A DNA stretch of 64,000 nt, taken from the NCBI RefSeq assembly GCF_963675165.1, contig NC_087384.1, positions 3,618,501 to 3,682,500 of the forward strand, given 5' to 3'. A program made the translations under genes and the position numbers. Position 1 is the first letter of the stretch, and each line of letters opens with the position of its first letter. This stretch comes from Halichondria panicea (Eukaryota > Porifera > Demospongiae > Suberitida > Halichondriidae). A model generated the notes under the pieces. The model saw nothing but the letters and a program-made list of their open reading frames with translations, ran no database searches and was not told the DNA's origin. This document shows positions 1 through 12,622 of this stretch, piece by piece.

Positions 1-1981
1 AATGTAGTGTCATACCGTTCACATTGAATGGTGGAGTGACAAAAGAGTACGCAGCCCACTCAAGATCATTCAGATGTATTTAGTCTGGACCATGGGCATT
101 CATCATCTACTGATGACAGCTGCTCCATACCTGTTGATCGTGTACGCTCAGAAATGGAAGATTTCAGCTAAGATGGCGAAGAACTTGACCATGGACTTTG
201 GACTTGTTTTAGAAAGTAGTTCAACAGAAACCGAGTCATTACCACCTGCAACTGCTGAAGAGACGCACCTTCCAATTGTTCAGCTGTATCTGTGTATCTG
301 TTTTTCTTGTGTATCTGTTTTTCTTGTTCATGTTCCAGACATTGTTTAGAATTTCAGACAGAGCGTTTTTGGCAATCTTCTTTAGAACACTATCGTTGTT
401 TCACTGCCACAGTCGTTTTTGGATGTTATACCCACAAATATTTACTCCGCACGCAAGAAACTGAACCATAAACACCGGTCGTTCAAAACATATGTGTGTT
501 GCCCTACGTGTGGTGCACTCTACAGTACGGAAGATTGTAATTTAAACTCTATTTTGAAAGCGAGGTGTTGCCCTTTTGTTCAGTTCCCAAATCATCCTCA
601 GCATCATCACCGTAAAGCTTGTGGTACGGTGTTAGTTAAAGAAGTTAAAAATCGAACTACTGTTACAAAAGTTTAAGTGAATCTCTCCAGGAAATGATAA
701 AGCGTCCGGATTTTTTAAGAAGCCCGACTATTCAAATTTTGACAAATCTCAATGGACGTCTAGGACACTAGAAGAGCTGCTGTTATTGATCACTGTTGCT
801 GTACTACTCGCATAGCCCAGAAGAAGATAGAGAAAGAGTTTGGGGAGTCAGGTACACCGCATTGCTTGAATTGCCATACTTTGATCCAATTTTGATGAGA
901 CCCTATGCACAACCTGTTACTCGGTACAAAATATGGAAATCTAAAGGAATACTCAGCCATCACGACTTTGATAACATTATGTGTGTCCATCAGATATTGG
1001 GCGAATTCCATCAAAGCTGGCATTGAAAGATGTTTTGCCCTGGCGTCACTATGACTGTTGGAAGCTTTTTGTTAAAATTTGCTTTGTCTTATGCCAAAGA
1101 ACCATCATGAGTACAGATCTACAAGAAGCTGATGCGTTGTTGAAAGAGTTCTGGAAATCGTTTAAGGAATTGTATGGTGCTGAAGAGTGCATGGTGCTGA
1201 AGAGTGCACAATTAATATCCATTTACATGGCCATTTAACAGATTGCATCCGTGAATTTGGCCCGGTATATTCCTTTTGGTGCTTCGCGTTTGAACGTATG
1301 AATGGAATACTTGGATCTTATAGCACAAATAATCGCCAAATTTCAATTCAATACATGGAAAGGTTTTTGGCTAGCAAAACATTTGCTCCAGTAAATTGGC
1401 CACGTGAATTTAAAGGTGAATGAATACCTATCATTGCTCCAACAATTTGTGTATGATAAAGGCTCCCTCATGCAAGACACTCTCGATACGAAACTCTCAA
1501 AACAGCTGTGTAAACCACTACCACCGATACGGGAATTAGCACTAACCCAACAGCAGAAAGCAGAAATGCAACCATTTGTTAGTAAAGATGTAGGTGGAAC
1601 ATACAGTTTATTAACTCTTTGCAAACATAGCAAGACGTTAGCTATTGGTAATTTTGTTATCGGCGCAAAAGGATCTCGACATTCAAAGTCGTCTTTAGTG
1701 TTAGTGGATTGTTCTGGTGTGATTCATTTGGCGGAAATTGACGGAGTGTACATGTATGGTTGGTTCTTCAACCCAAAAATTGTGGTTTGTTTGCGGACAG
1801 TAACATCCGTGCAAGTTGTGGTATGGTAATCCTGTTCAGGAACTGTCAAGTCACCAAGCTCTTTCCTTCTCCCAGTTAATAGCATAAAATCTCGTGTCGT
1901 CTATTCCAGATGCATTGAAACATTTGGTAATTTAAAGAATGACTCGGTGTATGTTGTAGCACCATTGCTTCGAATTAAATA
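1..1981 (+). pseudogene. CACTA/En-Spm-like (tnp2 + DUF4218) transposase remnant, copy 1
   Basis: Plus-strand pieces read in the order of a tnp2-type transposase, a nuclear cut-and-paste enzyme of CACTA/Plavaka-like elements. A zinc-ribbon-like segment lies at about 430-675 (CCPTC, then CCPF, FPNHP and ACG). The segment with GVRYTALLELPYFDP follows at 840-890, then PSDIGRIPSKL and LPWRHYDCWKLFVKICF at 985-1080. The DUF4218-type signature FWCFAFERMNGILGSY is at 1277-1325. The C-terminal part runs to a stop (TAA) at 1979-1981. The gene is dead: frames change many times, and a perfect 17 bp tandem duplication (1174-1207) shifts the frame inside the DUF4218 region. The 5' end lies at or beyond the window edge. 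Family placement is from remembered motifs, not a search. Confidence 0.75.
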
Positions 1982-2186
1982 ACATTACTTTTTATTGTGC
2001 ATTATAATTATGTTGTGCTATTATTAAAACATTGTGAAACATTAATTATTTTCTGTCGAATGCTGTACATAATTATGTATAGTACAATTATCGATCACAA
2101 TATAAATTCATGGAGTATAATTATATAATTATGTGCATGACATAGTGGTGGATCGTCAGATTTTGCTTCCATTGCCATACGTACCA

Positions 2187-2750
2187 TCACCCCACCATCA
2201 CCCCACCTCTTGATCCACTTTCAATAACTTTGTTCCTATAATGTTCTCTAACTACCTCTAACTTTCTGCACATTTCATTGTGTAGTATCCTATTGTGTAG
2301 TATCCTTTTCTCAGCTTTTATTCTTTCTGCCATATCCCTATACAAGCCTCGTTCCTTTCCGTTTCCAATTCTTGAATATGCACACACTGATCAACTTTCT
2401 TTAATCTGTCAGCAACGCTACAAGTCTCATGGCTACAAGTCTCATGGGCAGAAAGCAGTAAAACATCTGAATTCGTTTTAGCTTCATACGAGTATGCACT
2501 TTCAAACTTTCAATCTCAATTTTACGCTGTACTTTTCGCAGCTGTTCAATACTCCTTTTCTTCTTAAGAGCATTTTCTTCCTTCCTATGATTCTCTACAA
2601 GTGCCTTTTCCTATCTTGTACATTTTGCTGATATTGTTTGTTTCGATTTTCCATGTGTGGAAGATTCTCTTCTTGTTTTCACGAAAACGTTTTCGCTTTT
2701 TCCTGGTCTGTTCAGCTGTTCTTGGTTCCTAAGAGTAAATGGATACTAAT
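2187..2750 (-). pseudogene. Coiled-coil, Lys/Glu/Arg-rich reading frame fragments
   Basis: The minus strand reads as charged helical sequence in two stretches: about 2614-2470 (includes KEENALKKKRSIEQLRKV) and 2387-2187 (includes AERIKAEKRIL and CRKLEVVREHYRNK). The composition suggests a long coiled coil. Short perfect duplications (2418-2447, and tgtgtagtatc near 2280) separate the pieces. No catalytic motif is visible and I do not recognise a family. It resembles in style the coiled-coil frame at 37.7-38.0 kb. Both could be transposon-encoded accessory proteins or decayed host genes. Confidence 0.3.
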
Positions 2751-2764
2751 GATACACATACTTA

Positions 2765-3290
2765 AATTACAAGACCCAGTCAGGGAACATACATACATAC
2801 ATACACACACACGCCCGCACGGTCGCCGGTCAGAGAACATACACCACTCCCTGCCTACAAGACCCGCACGAAGCATGGTCGCCGATCAGGGAACGCACAC
2901 ACACACTCCCTGCCTACAAGACCCGCACGAAGCAGGTCAGGAAACATACACACACACCACACACACACACCACACACACACACACACACCACACACACAC
3001 TCCCTGCCTACAAGACCAGCACGAAGCATGGTCGCCGGTCAGGGAACATACACACACACACACTCCCTGCCTACAAGACCAGCACGAAGCATGGTCGCCG
3101 GTCAGGGAACATACACACACACACTACAAGACCCGCACGAAGCATGGTCGCCGGTCAGGGAACATTGCACACACACTCCCTGCCTACAAGACCCGCACGA
3201 AGCATGGTCGCCGGTCAGGGAACATTACACACACACTCCCTGCCTACAAGACCAGCATGGTCGCGAACATACACACACAAGATCCGCACG
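2765..3290. repeat. Minisatellite, about 55-65 bp unit with CA tracts
   Basis: About eight to nine imperfect tandem units share the core CTACAAGACC(C/A)GCACGAAGC followed by ATGGTCGCCGGTCAGGGAAC and a variable (CA)n tract. The long open frame across it exists only because the unit is stop-free. Confidence 0.9.
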
Positions 3291-3299
3291 AAGAAACAC

Positions 3300-4440
3300 C
3301 CATGCAAGTATGAAACTTACCTTGTTATCATGAATTGGAAAAAGCTGGTGTCTCACAGACATGCTAGTAGAGGAGCATTTTCCATCACCTGAAGGTCAAA
3401 TAAATAAGGCTTGATTAAGAATTAGATTATTATAACAACATGCTTCTGATATTAGAAGCACTAGGAGGGGCTGCAGATAGAGCAGGCTTCCATCCTCTAT
3501 AACATATGTGAGCAATGTGTTGGTTGTCTAAACACTTTCTAACCATACAACTTGAACTGTATTAATATTACCGTGTATGTACACCTGTTAGTGTATGTAC
3601 AGCATACTCTCAAGATCTAGTACGTACTAGTCTCGATTTCCAGCCTCTTTGCAAGAGTCTGGTGAACTTCACTATCACCACTCGTGTCAGGCCCTAAGTG
3701 CCGCGGTTAGATAACCTAGTAGTGATAATTGGGTGTTAACTAAATAGTGTAGTGTTAATTGGGTGTTAACCACTGTGTGGTGAAATTCATGCAATCACTG
3801 AATGGGTACAGGTGTGGCCAAAAATCAGTGTGGAACATTTAGTTTATGACTTTCACATAATTATAGTGCAAGACTATGCAAGACTATGGAAAGACACATG
3901 AAGATGCATGACGTGATAATTGAGATAGAGCAATTGGGATCCATTATTTAAAGCCAGACACTGGTGGAATGGTTGCTGCTGACACGTACACCGGTGGAAT
4001 GGTTGGTGCTGACGCTGATGGAATGGTTGCTGCTGACACTGGTGGAATGGTTGCTGCTGACACTGATGGAATGGTTGGTACTGAAACAGATGATGGAATG
4101 GTTTAATAGCGTTAGCTATTAAATGGCTAGTTACTCTTACTAGGCTACCTTAATTCTACTCAACTTGTCAGCATTACCTCTAGAGCTGGAGGTAGGCGCC
4201 ATCTACGCTACTCGGCTGAAGATTTGGCGGCCAGGATCACTTCAGACTTACCTCCAACTGACAGAAGGTAAATTATAGTTGGAAGTAACTGTCACCCCAC
4301 ATACGTATATAGACTAGATGTAAATACACCCCAATGTATTATCCTTTCTGTAGTTATAGCGATTTCTGTAGTTATAGCGCCAGAAAAATTAGCGCATAAT
4401 TATGACTATGGGTGGCGCTGTTATTAATAGTAATCTTTGA
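3300..4440. other. No gene seen; short tandem repeat at 3955-4105
   Basis: I see no supportable coding region. A degenerate tandem repeat of about 24-30 bp (core TGGAATGGTTGCTGCTGACAC) lies at 3955-4105. The rest is AT-rich DNA with microduplications, for example gatttctgtagttatagc repeated near 4350-4380. Confidence 0.6.
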
Positions 4441-4459
4441 ATGTTTTTTCCTTGTACAG

Positions 4460-5766
4460 GCGCCTAGGCACATGAGTTACGGTCCTAACCAGAGCTTGTA
4501 TGAAGGTACTTATCACGGTGATGCAGATGATTTCAGCCAGTTCCAACCATTGAGCGGTTCATTGCCGCTGAATGAATTATCAAACCATGTTGGTGGTGGC
4601 TTTGCAACCCCTCGAGCTCCTTTCAGAAACTCTCGATTGACCTCAGGTGATTCCTCTCAGCATCTCGTATCACTCATCCAAGAGCAGCAAAAAGCGCTTG
4701 CAAAAATTCTTGATAACCAGAAAATAATGGAGACAAAGCAGAATGGGTTTGAAAAACAGTTACTAGATCTGCAACAGCAAGTGGAGCCTCACCTCCTCAC
4801 CTGACAGCAGCAGCAGTAAATCCAAAAGCAGGATAACCCGAGATTTAACGGTACGTTCCTGCAACCCATCCATTATGTGAGATGAAGTCTTTCTTTTTTT
4901 TTTTTTAGAGAAAAGTTGCTCTCATTTATGAGTCCCTTGTACTTGAGGATAGTGGTTTCAATCCGCCTGAAGGGTATGTCTGGTTATAGCTACATATGTA
5001 CATGCATAATCCATTTTTAATGCGTCTGTCAAGAAGAAAATCGTGGACGATATTCGATATTTGTGCACTCCCAGATTGCCCATACAGCCCATACAGTGAA
5101 GACAAAATAAAATGTATATAGGTTTTGTTGCTTTGCGCATATCTTTAAATTTGTTGTTGTGCCTCGAACTGTACAGTAAAGCTGACTGTGTGTGTGTGTG
5201 TCCCTTTTTATAGCCGCAGTTCAAAGAAAACATGAGACAGTCCGCAGGCAGCGGTTGATGCAGGACAATGAGAATTTTGACGAACTTTCTGTGGAAATTA
5301 GCAAGGCCAAAAAATATCGAGCTAGACGCAAGAGGGTAGGTTTGTTTATAATCTTGTACTTTGAAATTTGGTATCTTAATTATCCAGAAGTTTGAGAATC
5401 GGGCGCTAGTCGTCTTGGAACCAGAGAAGCACTACTGGGAGCTGGGAGAATGTTACAGTAGAAGACATGTCTGAAGAATCAGATGATCCAGGAGACATAA
5501 ATAATCTTATTGTCCATAAGCTCCAGTGGTGCTCCCAAGGTACTCTTTTTATGCTCACTACATTAATATGTTATTTATTAATAATTATGTTATTTATTTG
5601 GGGATCTAAATCACTACAGAGTTCACGGACTTTATTGGAATATTAGATAAAAGATGATAAAAGATACACAGAAAAAACAAAGAATGAAGGGATTTTGGTT
5701 GCAAGAAAGACTCGATCAGTGGGTACCCATTCAAGCAGTCCTCCTCGCCCACGCCTGAATGGATGA
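4460..5766 (+). pseudogene. Five-exon conserved family with acidic linker and HKLQW(C/R)S motif, copy 1
   Basis: Five plus-strand exons are supported by splice signals: 4460-4804 (acceptor tacag), 4909-4973 (long T tract then ag; donor GTATGT), 5214-5335 (donor GTAGGT), 5388-5539 (donor GTACTC) and 5620-5766. They encode a Gln/Lys-rich helix (QEQQKALAKILDNQKIM), then EDSGFNPPEG, then a basic block RKHETVRRQRLMQDN ... KKYRARRKR. An acidic MSEESDDPGD stretch follows, with VHKLQWCSQ, and finally FTDFIGILDKR and RPRLNG. The same arrangement recurs at 33.07-33.61 kb. I recall this family as common in sponge and cnidarian genomes, but its function is unknown to me. Exon 1 ends in a stop, and exons 4 and 5 each need a frame change, so this copy is probably inactive. 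Confidence 0.55.
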
Positions 5767-5969
5767 AAGACTCCAATTAACTGGAACTAATCATGCAAGT
5801 GTGCATTGGAGGTCTCATCAACAAACTGTACAACGAACCTCAGATATAATTATAACGTTCTGTTCTGTTAGTTTAACATTACGTATATCCATTATTTCTT
5901 TGCCAAAAGCTGTTTGAACATGCAATAATGAATAATTATACTGAAAATTAATTAATTAAATATACAGTA

Positions 5970-6135
5970 CAGCATGCAGTGTGCATCTTGGTTACATGAG
6001 GTGGTCAAGGTTGTCAAGCAATTTTCTAGAGGTGTGCAAGCAGTGTTCATCTTGGCTACATGGGGTTGTCAAGCATATCAAGCGAGGTGTACAATGCTTG
6101 TACATCTTGGTTACATGGGGTGTTTGACTTGGAAA
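5970..6135. repeat. Degenerate tandem repeat, about 55-60 bp
   Basis: Three imperfect units share cATCTTGG(T/C)TACATG(A/G)GG followed by TCAAGCA. The open frames here are shadows of the repeat. No gene is supported between 5767 and 6855. Confidence 0.6.
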
Positions 6136-6295
6136 TTACTCTGGGATATGATGTGCTGCATTTTCTGGGCCATAATCAAGTTGTACAAGGCCACATACAG
6201 GCCACATATCCATTGTTGGAAACCTCTTGGTTATATGCAGATCCAAGCCAGTTTCCAACTTGTGCACAGGGGTCTTCATTGCTGTGGTACACACA

Positions 6296-6302
6296 CCCAC
6301 AT

Positions 6303-6347
<45 letters not shown>

Positions 6348-6358
6348 ACACACACACA
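6296..6358. repeat. (CA)n microsatellite
   Basis: An almost pure CA tract, continuing as degenerate CA/AGA. Overlapping short frames on both strands (poly-Thr-His or poly-Cys-Val) are artefacts of the repeat. Confidence 0.95.
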
Positions 6359-6855
6359 GAGCAGGGTACACACTACAGACAGTTGATTCAGTTTCAGACC
6401 ACGAGACAGAGCACAGTTGCACATGGCTATAATTATGCCATAATTTGTGACAGGTCCAGCAACGAATTACCTACGCATTGATATGCTTAGTGTGCACATA
6501 ACCTGCTGAATTCTTGGCAAGAGTTGGAGTAGCTATTTATATATCTCAATACCAATAATTATGTCACATTTATCTATAATCGTCGCGCATTTTATATTTC
6601 GGCGTGAAACAGCATGGCACTATCTAATAAATGGCACTATCTAATAATCTTGTAGGGGGGATCCTACTGTAAGTTTGATAACTATGATGTCGGTCTGTAA
6701 TAGTACATAGCGTAAGCTCACGGTGTGTTTATAATTATAATTATGTCAGTGTATATGTATGATCCTGTTAGTTGTCCGTATCGGTATCGTTTTCATGTCT
6801 TGTTTTTCATGTCTTTGTATAATTATAGTCATTTAACATGGTCATTACTAGTTCT

Positions 6856-7930
6856 TCACATTGCATTCTCTACCCAATCATCAATAATTTTGATATTTGC
6901 ATACAATGGATTATTTGCTTTTAACCATCTCAGAGCGCTACTTAATCTTTCTGGGGAGACATAGTTATAGAGATAGTGGCCTTTGTAAGATAACTTACGC
7001 TTTAACTTCAATGGTACTAGCTCACACTCAGAGGGCAACCTTGGGAGTATTTCACACACTGTGTCTACTTTTGAGGGTACATTAACAGCTGGTCCATGAA
7101 TACACTTTTGCTTTCCAGTTGGCAATGCTACCATCTTCATGAACGGGACACGCAATCTTTGCTCTAGTGCATTCAAACATTTTAACTCGTCAGGCTCATC
7201 CATACCATTAGCTTTTGCTTGAACAGGTAGTACACCTCTACTAATGGAGCCATCACAGGTTTTACAAACATATCTCATGCCGAGTTCAGAATCAGGCTTG
7301 AATGGAACAACACTAACTATGCCTGTATAACATCGCAGCTAGTACACACATAATCGGGTCCAATTCTAACCTTTGCCACTGTCAATAACAACATCAATTG
7401 GATAACAACATCAATTGGTTTAGTACACGTTCTATTAAACATTTATTCTTAGCTCAATATCTTGATCACTTTCTCTAGCTCTAGCTCTTTTTCTAGACTT
7501 CAACTGCTTATCCTTAAAGTACTCTCAGGCTCAGTTTCAAGAGCATAGACATGGACTTTCTATTCATTGCTTTACTCTCAGGCTCTGTCTCAACAAGTCT
7601 TGCTTTAGACATAGACCTCTCAGCCTCTGAGCTCTTGCTTTACTCCTCTGACTCATCTGACTCAACTGTTTTTGCTTTAGACATGAACTTTCTATTCATT
7701 GCTTTACGTAAAATAACAAGTCTACATAGACCTTGTATTCATTGCTTTACGTAAAATACTCTCAGCCTCTGACTCAACAGATCTTGCTTTACTCTTCAAC
7801 TGCTTATCCTTAGATTTACGTAAAATACTCTCAGAGCAATACTCTCAGGCTCTGACTCAACTGTTCTTGCTTTAGACATGGACTTTCTATTCATTGCTTT
7901 ACGTAAAATACTCTCAGGATTTATTTTTTA
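6856..7930 (-). pseudogene. Helitron protein fragment (DUF6570-type region plus repeat-rich N-terminal part)
   Basis: Reading leftwards on the minus strand: a repetitive Ser/Lys/Arg-rich N-terminal part (7930-7540), then RIGPDYVCTSCD at about 7370-7335. After one frame change comes MRYVCKTCDGSI ... LPVQAKANGMDEPDE, LKCLNALEQRLRVPFMKMV, KQKCIHGPAVNVPS and CEILPRLPSECELVPLKLKR down to ALRWLKANNPLYANI near 6890. The CxxC pairs and the VPFMKMVALP/GPAVNVPS strings are what I know from the region just before the HUH nuclease domain of Helitrons, which replicate by a rolling-circle type mechanism. Neither HUH nuclease nor helicase follows here; the fragment ends at about 6856. A PIF1-like helicase end lies far away at 36.8 kb. 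Confidence 0.7.
7540..7930. repeat. About 60 bp tandem repeat inside the Helitron-like frame
   Basis: At least four imperfect units share TTTGCTTTAGACATGGACTT and CATTGCTTTACGTAAAATAC. On the minus strand they encode KAMNRKSMSKA-like and VESE-like peptide repeats. Such iterated basic peptides precede the Cys-rich region in Helitron proteins. Confidence 0.6.
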
Positions 7931-8329
7931 ACTTAGCTTTGCTGCTGATCTGTGATTGCTTCATAACGAACGAGTAGCCATGCATATTGCTCTTTTGCAG
8001 TGTTCTACTGCGTGCACACCTTTGTTAAAGGCATATACAATTTCTATGTAGGAATAGTCTCTCACAATATCAGAAATCACTTACCAAGGATCAAGCAAAA
8101 ATAATTAGATAGATGGAACCACGCCACGCCCCTTAATTTTTCCAAAAGAAAGGGGGTTCAGAATGGCTGCCTACGTACGGTGTGCAGCCTTTGCAGCTCT
8201 TGTAGTACTAAGTAGAGTAGCAATACTACGTGCCAAGTAAAGCATTATTTGCAAATCCACGAATTAAAATCAAACTCTTACTTGCACTTCATTCATCCTT
8301 GAGCAGCTGTAGCAGTCTACACACACAGA

Positions 8330-9672
8330 CACACACTACCTCGCTTGCGCATGCGCACCGAGGCATAATCAACCTTGTTGATAGGTACGTCTGCAAGAAA
8401 AAGAATATATTGGCTTACATTCAACACTAATTCTAATGAAAACCCAAGTGGAACTCTTAGAGGCAACACCTGACCCCGACTTCTTGGCTGCAATAAATAA
8501 GCGTCTGCAATAAATAAGCGTACACGTACATGTACATATGACACACTTTTAGTACCTTGACGTTTAGTTCTTGCACTACGTGTTGTAGAGCTGGAGTTGG
8601 AGTTGATAGGTACGTCTGCAAGAAAAAGCCAATTAACACTAATAAAAACATTCTCTGATAAAATCAACACCATCGAAGTGGAAATCATCCTCTATTGAAA
8701 AAAAAGATGTATGTAACTAAGCAACCATACCTAGGAGTCATACATGTACTCCTCAGTCTGTGGTGTGTCCTGAATACTTGCTGCAAATAATTTAAGAGAA
8801 GTCAAATCAGCATACATACATGCAAGTACATGCAGTGTATCTTACCTACTTTTGTACAGCGAGCCCTTTTTATCAATTTTCTTCTTCTCCCTCTCTTGGC
8901 CATTTTCTACAGTGGAACTCTTAGAGGCAACACCTGACCCCGACTTCTTAGATAAACAGGCTGCAATAAATAAGCGTACACGTACATGTACATATGACAC
9001 ACGTATATACACACACACAATTTTAGTACCTTGACGTTTAGCTCTTGCACTACGTGTTGTGGAGCTGGAGGAATCAATCTTGTTGACAGGTACGTCTGCA
9101 AGAAAAAGCCAATTAACACTAATAAAAACATTCTAATAAAACTCACCACCATCAAAGTGGAAATCATCCTCTATTGAAAAAAAAGATAACTAAGCAACTG
9201 TATAGCTTACCATAGGAGTCCTCCTCAGTCTGTGATGTGTCCTGAATACTTGCTGCAATTAATTTAAGAGAACCAATTAATTTAAGAGAACCAATGAAAG
9301 CATACATGCATGTACATGCAGTGTATCTTACCTAGCAAGGGGCTTTTGTACAGCGATCTGTTTTTTAGTTCTTCTCCCTCTCTTCCTTAGCTCTGAGCTT
9401 TTTTAGAACATCTTCATCTCTCTTCTTTTTTTTTGGCTGCTCAGACAACAACTTGCTCAGTGTGCTACGTGTGTTCGCCACGGTATGTGCACCTCTTGGG
9501 TGTCATCTTCATGTGGCTGTTGGGATAAAATAGGATTTAATGGATTATCGGGATGGTTCAGTGAGAGCCAACGATTGTACCGATAGTAAGCACGTACATG
9601 ATGAGGCTGTGAAGAGGAAATAGGGGGGTCATAGGTAGAAAAGGAAGAGTAGTAAGAGTAGTACGCTGGCAT
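8330..9672 (-). CDS. Unidentified multi-exon gene with tandemly duplicated exon block
   Basis: The minus strand starts at ATG 9672 with a Tyr-rich peptide (MPAYYSYYSSFSTYDPP), then a Lys-rich stretch (SEQPKKKKRDEDVLKKLRA). A repeated block follows with good splice sites: exon SIQDTSQTEEDSY; exon 9170-9147 (DDFHFDG); exon 9095-9030 (DVPVNKIDSSSSTTRSARAK); and exon 8960-8846 (ACLSKKSGSGVASKSST ... SLYKS). Splice phases agree across these junctions, with one leftover base each time. The block recurs, diverged, at about 8800-8450 (SIQDTPQTEE, DDFHFDG, DVPINSNSSSTTRSART, KKSGSGVASKSST). It recurs in part at 8400-8330 (DVPINKVDYASVRMRK). No known domain is visible. Frame breaks in the first copy (near 9380), a mutated donor (GTTGAT) near 8670 and a stop near 8720 suggest partial decay or an unfinished duplication. 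Confidence 0.45.
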
Positions 9673-9715
9673 TTCTATCTATATCCCTATATCTACAGGG
9701 TAGATACCTGTTGTT

Positions 9716-10510
9716 TTAAACCCAGCGATAACATTCTTCATATCGTGTGACCACTTTCCCTGGATTCTCACTAATGAACCGGTCCCTCCAATGCGATTTT
9801 AGGGGTCCAAAGCACCCCTTGTCAAGCGGAAATGGGTAGTATTGGGGGGTAGAGCAAAAATAATCACTTTGTGCTCTGCAGCTTTCGACAATGTGTCCGT
9901 TCGACAATGTGTCCGGGCGCAGCAGCAGTGGTCTATCGCTAGGGGCATATTTCAAAAAGTGATTACAAAACCAGCCGTCAAATATCTCAGCACATAGCAT
10001 GTCTCCGGCACATCCCCTTCGGTGAGTACTACGTTCAAATTTTTTCGGTTTTTTCGGTCCCATATTACCATTGGAGGACACCAGTTATTTGTGTTTTGTC
10101 TCCGGATGAAATCTGGCCTTACTGTCAGCTACTACCTTGGGAGATTTGGCGGCATCCCAGATTCATCCATGTCCGACGGTCTCGTAAATCGTACGTATCA
10201 ATTGTTTCCTCGAGTAGATCAAAATAGTCATTGAGTGTGTCGATATTTGATGCAGCTGCACGTGCTCTACTGAGAGAAGAGCGATGATGACGTCAGGTCC
10301 ACCACCCATCACTTACCTGAACAATACCCATGACTTGTTTACGTGACTTGTTTATTTACGTGACTTGTTTACGAGACTTTGGGTATCCACACCGCAGGAG
10401 AAAATCAACAAGTTCACATTCTTTGCTTGGCCCACTTTTCGCTCCAGGTTCTACTAACTCTATCACCCAAGGTAGACCGAGGGTCAACTATAGAGCACGA
10501 GACATGTTAC
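9716..10510 (-). pseudogene. Pogo/Tigger-type (DDE_1) transposase remnant
   Basis: Minus-strand pieces fall in the order expected of a pogo/Tigger transposase. ECELVDFLLRCGYPKS at about 10430-10380 belongs to the helix-turn-helix region. Then comes LSRARAAASNIDTLNDYFDL at about 10270-10220, a degenerate DESGMPP-like segment near 10165, and MLCAEIFDGWFCNHFLKYAP at about 10000-9940. DRPLLL follows, and finally PLDKGCFGPLKSHWRDRF and NPGKVVTRYE down to 9716. The normal DGHSSH and LPPHTTH blocks of the catalytic core are replaced by degenerate sequence, partly through a 14 bp duplication (tcgacaatgtgtccg twice, about 9888-9918). It is inactive. Family assignment rests on the DDE_1 C-terminal pattern. 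Confidence 0.7.
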
Positions 10511-10639
10511 ATCTCGACTTCTTACAACAGCTGGTGGAGAATGGAAGTGCTTTTTCGGATTACTTTGAATCGCCCTTAGTTTTAACGCTTGCATGCCTAC
10601 AGTCGCTTGCATGCCTACAGCAACTGCATGCCTACAGCA

Positions 10640-11468
10640 ACCGATCTTCTGATGTTAATCTAATAAAATAGAACATCATTCAAATCAAATCATTCAGAAG
10701 GTCAAATCATTCAGAAGGCTACATGAAAGCAATTCATGTGCTGCCTTGATAGCCAAGTGGGCTGAGTTATGGTTTAGCTAAATAGCCAAGGCTGGGTTTA
10801 TTTTCATCTCTCACCTAGATAGATAGCTAGTACTTATTCTTATTCTCATTTATCTTCATTTTCATTGTCATTGTCATCCCATACAGACATACCTTAGTTA
10901 ATAGGGTCTGCTGCCAAGAACACATCAATTGATCTAGAGTACAGTGCGCATGCGCAGAAACGAACATGCATTGTATGCATTGTGTGTAGTAGTACAACAA
11001 AACAGCTCATATAACAGATAACACAACAGCAGAAAGATTAGATATCAGTTTTTGTGCCAGTTCAAGCCCAAAGGCTACTCATGTAGTTAGTTTTCTCTAG
11101 CTATACACTAAACAAGTAATTTATTAATATCTCCGGTTTGTGTACTTTAGCAGTTACCACTAGCAAGACTCTGAGTTGGATTTTTTTTTGCACAGATGTT
11201 GCAGAGGACCTGTACATGGAAAAAAAATTTGTCTCACTTCGGAGCAATCGGCACCGATTATTGATCGTTGATTGTTGACTCTACTCATAAGACTTCGCTT
11301 TCAGGACTGATATTGTTATCATCACCACAAAACTAAAACTAAACTAGATAACAATAGATCTTCTCAGTATTAATATAGATAGATACACACTTTCTGACTG
11401 CGTGCTTAAAATTCTCTCTCGTATACACTATCGTATACACTATTAACTGTGGACACCCAAAGCACATA
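10640..11468. other. No gene seen
   Basis: AT-rich DNA with several direct microduplications (gcatgcctacag three times at 10590-10635; tcattcagaaggtcaaa near 10690; cgtatacactat twice near 11420). Nothing coding can be supported. Confidence 0.6.
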
Positions 11469-12622
11469 CTCTGCGCACTTAAGGCCCGGGTCCAGATTTC
11501 AACACCAAAATTTACACTATGTTCATACTGCTGTATTATTTGCAATATACAGTGTATGCTGCATCAAAATGATCCAAAATGAAGCTCAATGTTTTATTTT
11601 TCCAAAAAACTAATTAGCTTAATTCAATTATGCTAATTAGTCCCATAAATGGTGATGACGTCATGGCACTTTCAGAAAGAGAAGTGCAAATACGGCGTTG
11701 AAGATGCCAAGATCAAGCTTCAAAAACAAGGCTAGATGAACATCTCATAGCTAGGTACTAGTATCCTTGATGGGAAGAGTAGGAGTTATTGTATTCTTGA
11801 GATACACAAAATAGCCTACCTCTAGAGTGGCTGTCAGAGCTAAAGAAGCTAGCATAGCTAAGAAAGTTTTACTTCCCATCAAGGAAACATAATCATAACA
11901 ACATACTCTATCTTTTGAGGGCCTAAACAGCTACTCTTACCTTGTTTAAGTCCGCCGTATTTGTTGCCAAAGATAATCTATGATAGTTCTAGCAGCTAGC
12001 TAAGCAAATACATTGACCTTATGACGTCACATGCAATGAATAACATTAATAAACATTATGAATCTCATTAACACTACACGATCTACATGATCTACATAAA
12101 ATGTTGGCAATGAATAAAATTAATCTTATTAGTGATTTCGCAGGAAATTCAAACTACACTGCATGCAATAGCTTTGCTCACTAGCTTATTCTACAGTCTT
12201 TTCTGATCAAAATGATATATGACAAGTAGCGATTGGTTCAACTGTTGCAGAGTTAGAGCTTGATTAGCACACTATAAGTGTTGTAAAATTTCTCCACAAT
12301 TTCCTTAAATTAGAACACAGGAAATGGCACAAACCGCACATTCCAATTGAATTCCAACTGTAGGCTTTAGTTAAAGACATATTTCTAAGGTTGTATTGAG
12401 TTTTATAACATCAAATTTGACACACATAGAGAATAAAGACAGGAGAATCAGATTATATCATAAGAATGACAAAAGACACAGAAATATAGATTATAAAAAT
12501 GACAAAAGAAACAGAATAAAAAATGACAATAGACATGACTATGCATTATAAAATCTTTAAGTCACCACAAAGTAAATCATCTAGCAGAGGAAAAGAGAAT
12601 GTTTCTTCTTCATTGTCGTATG

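Noticed and set aside
2765-3290. Possible CRISPR-like array
   Set aside because: Units are contiguous and imperfect, the variable part is a CA tract, and the context is a eukaryotic genome. It is a minisatellite.
6176-6424. Short Cys/Val frames around 6.3 kb
   Set aside because: Shadows of the CA microsatellite.
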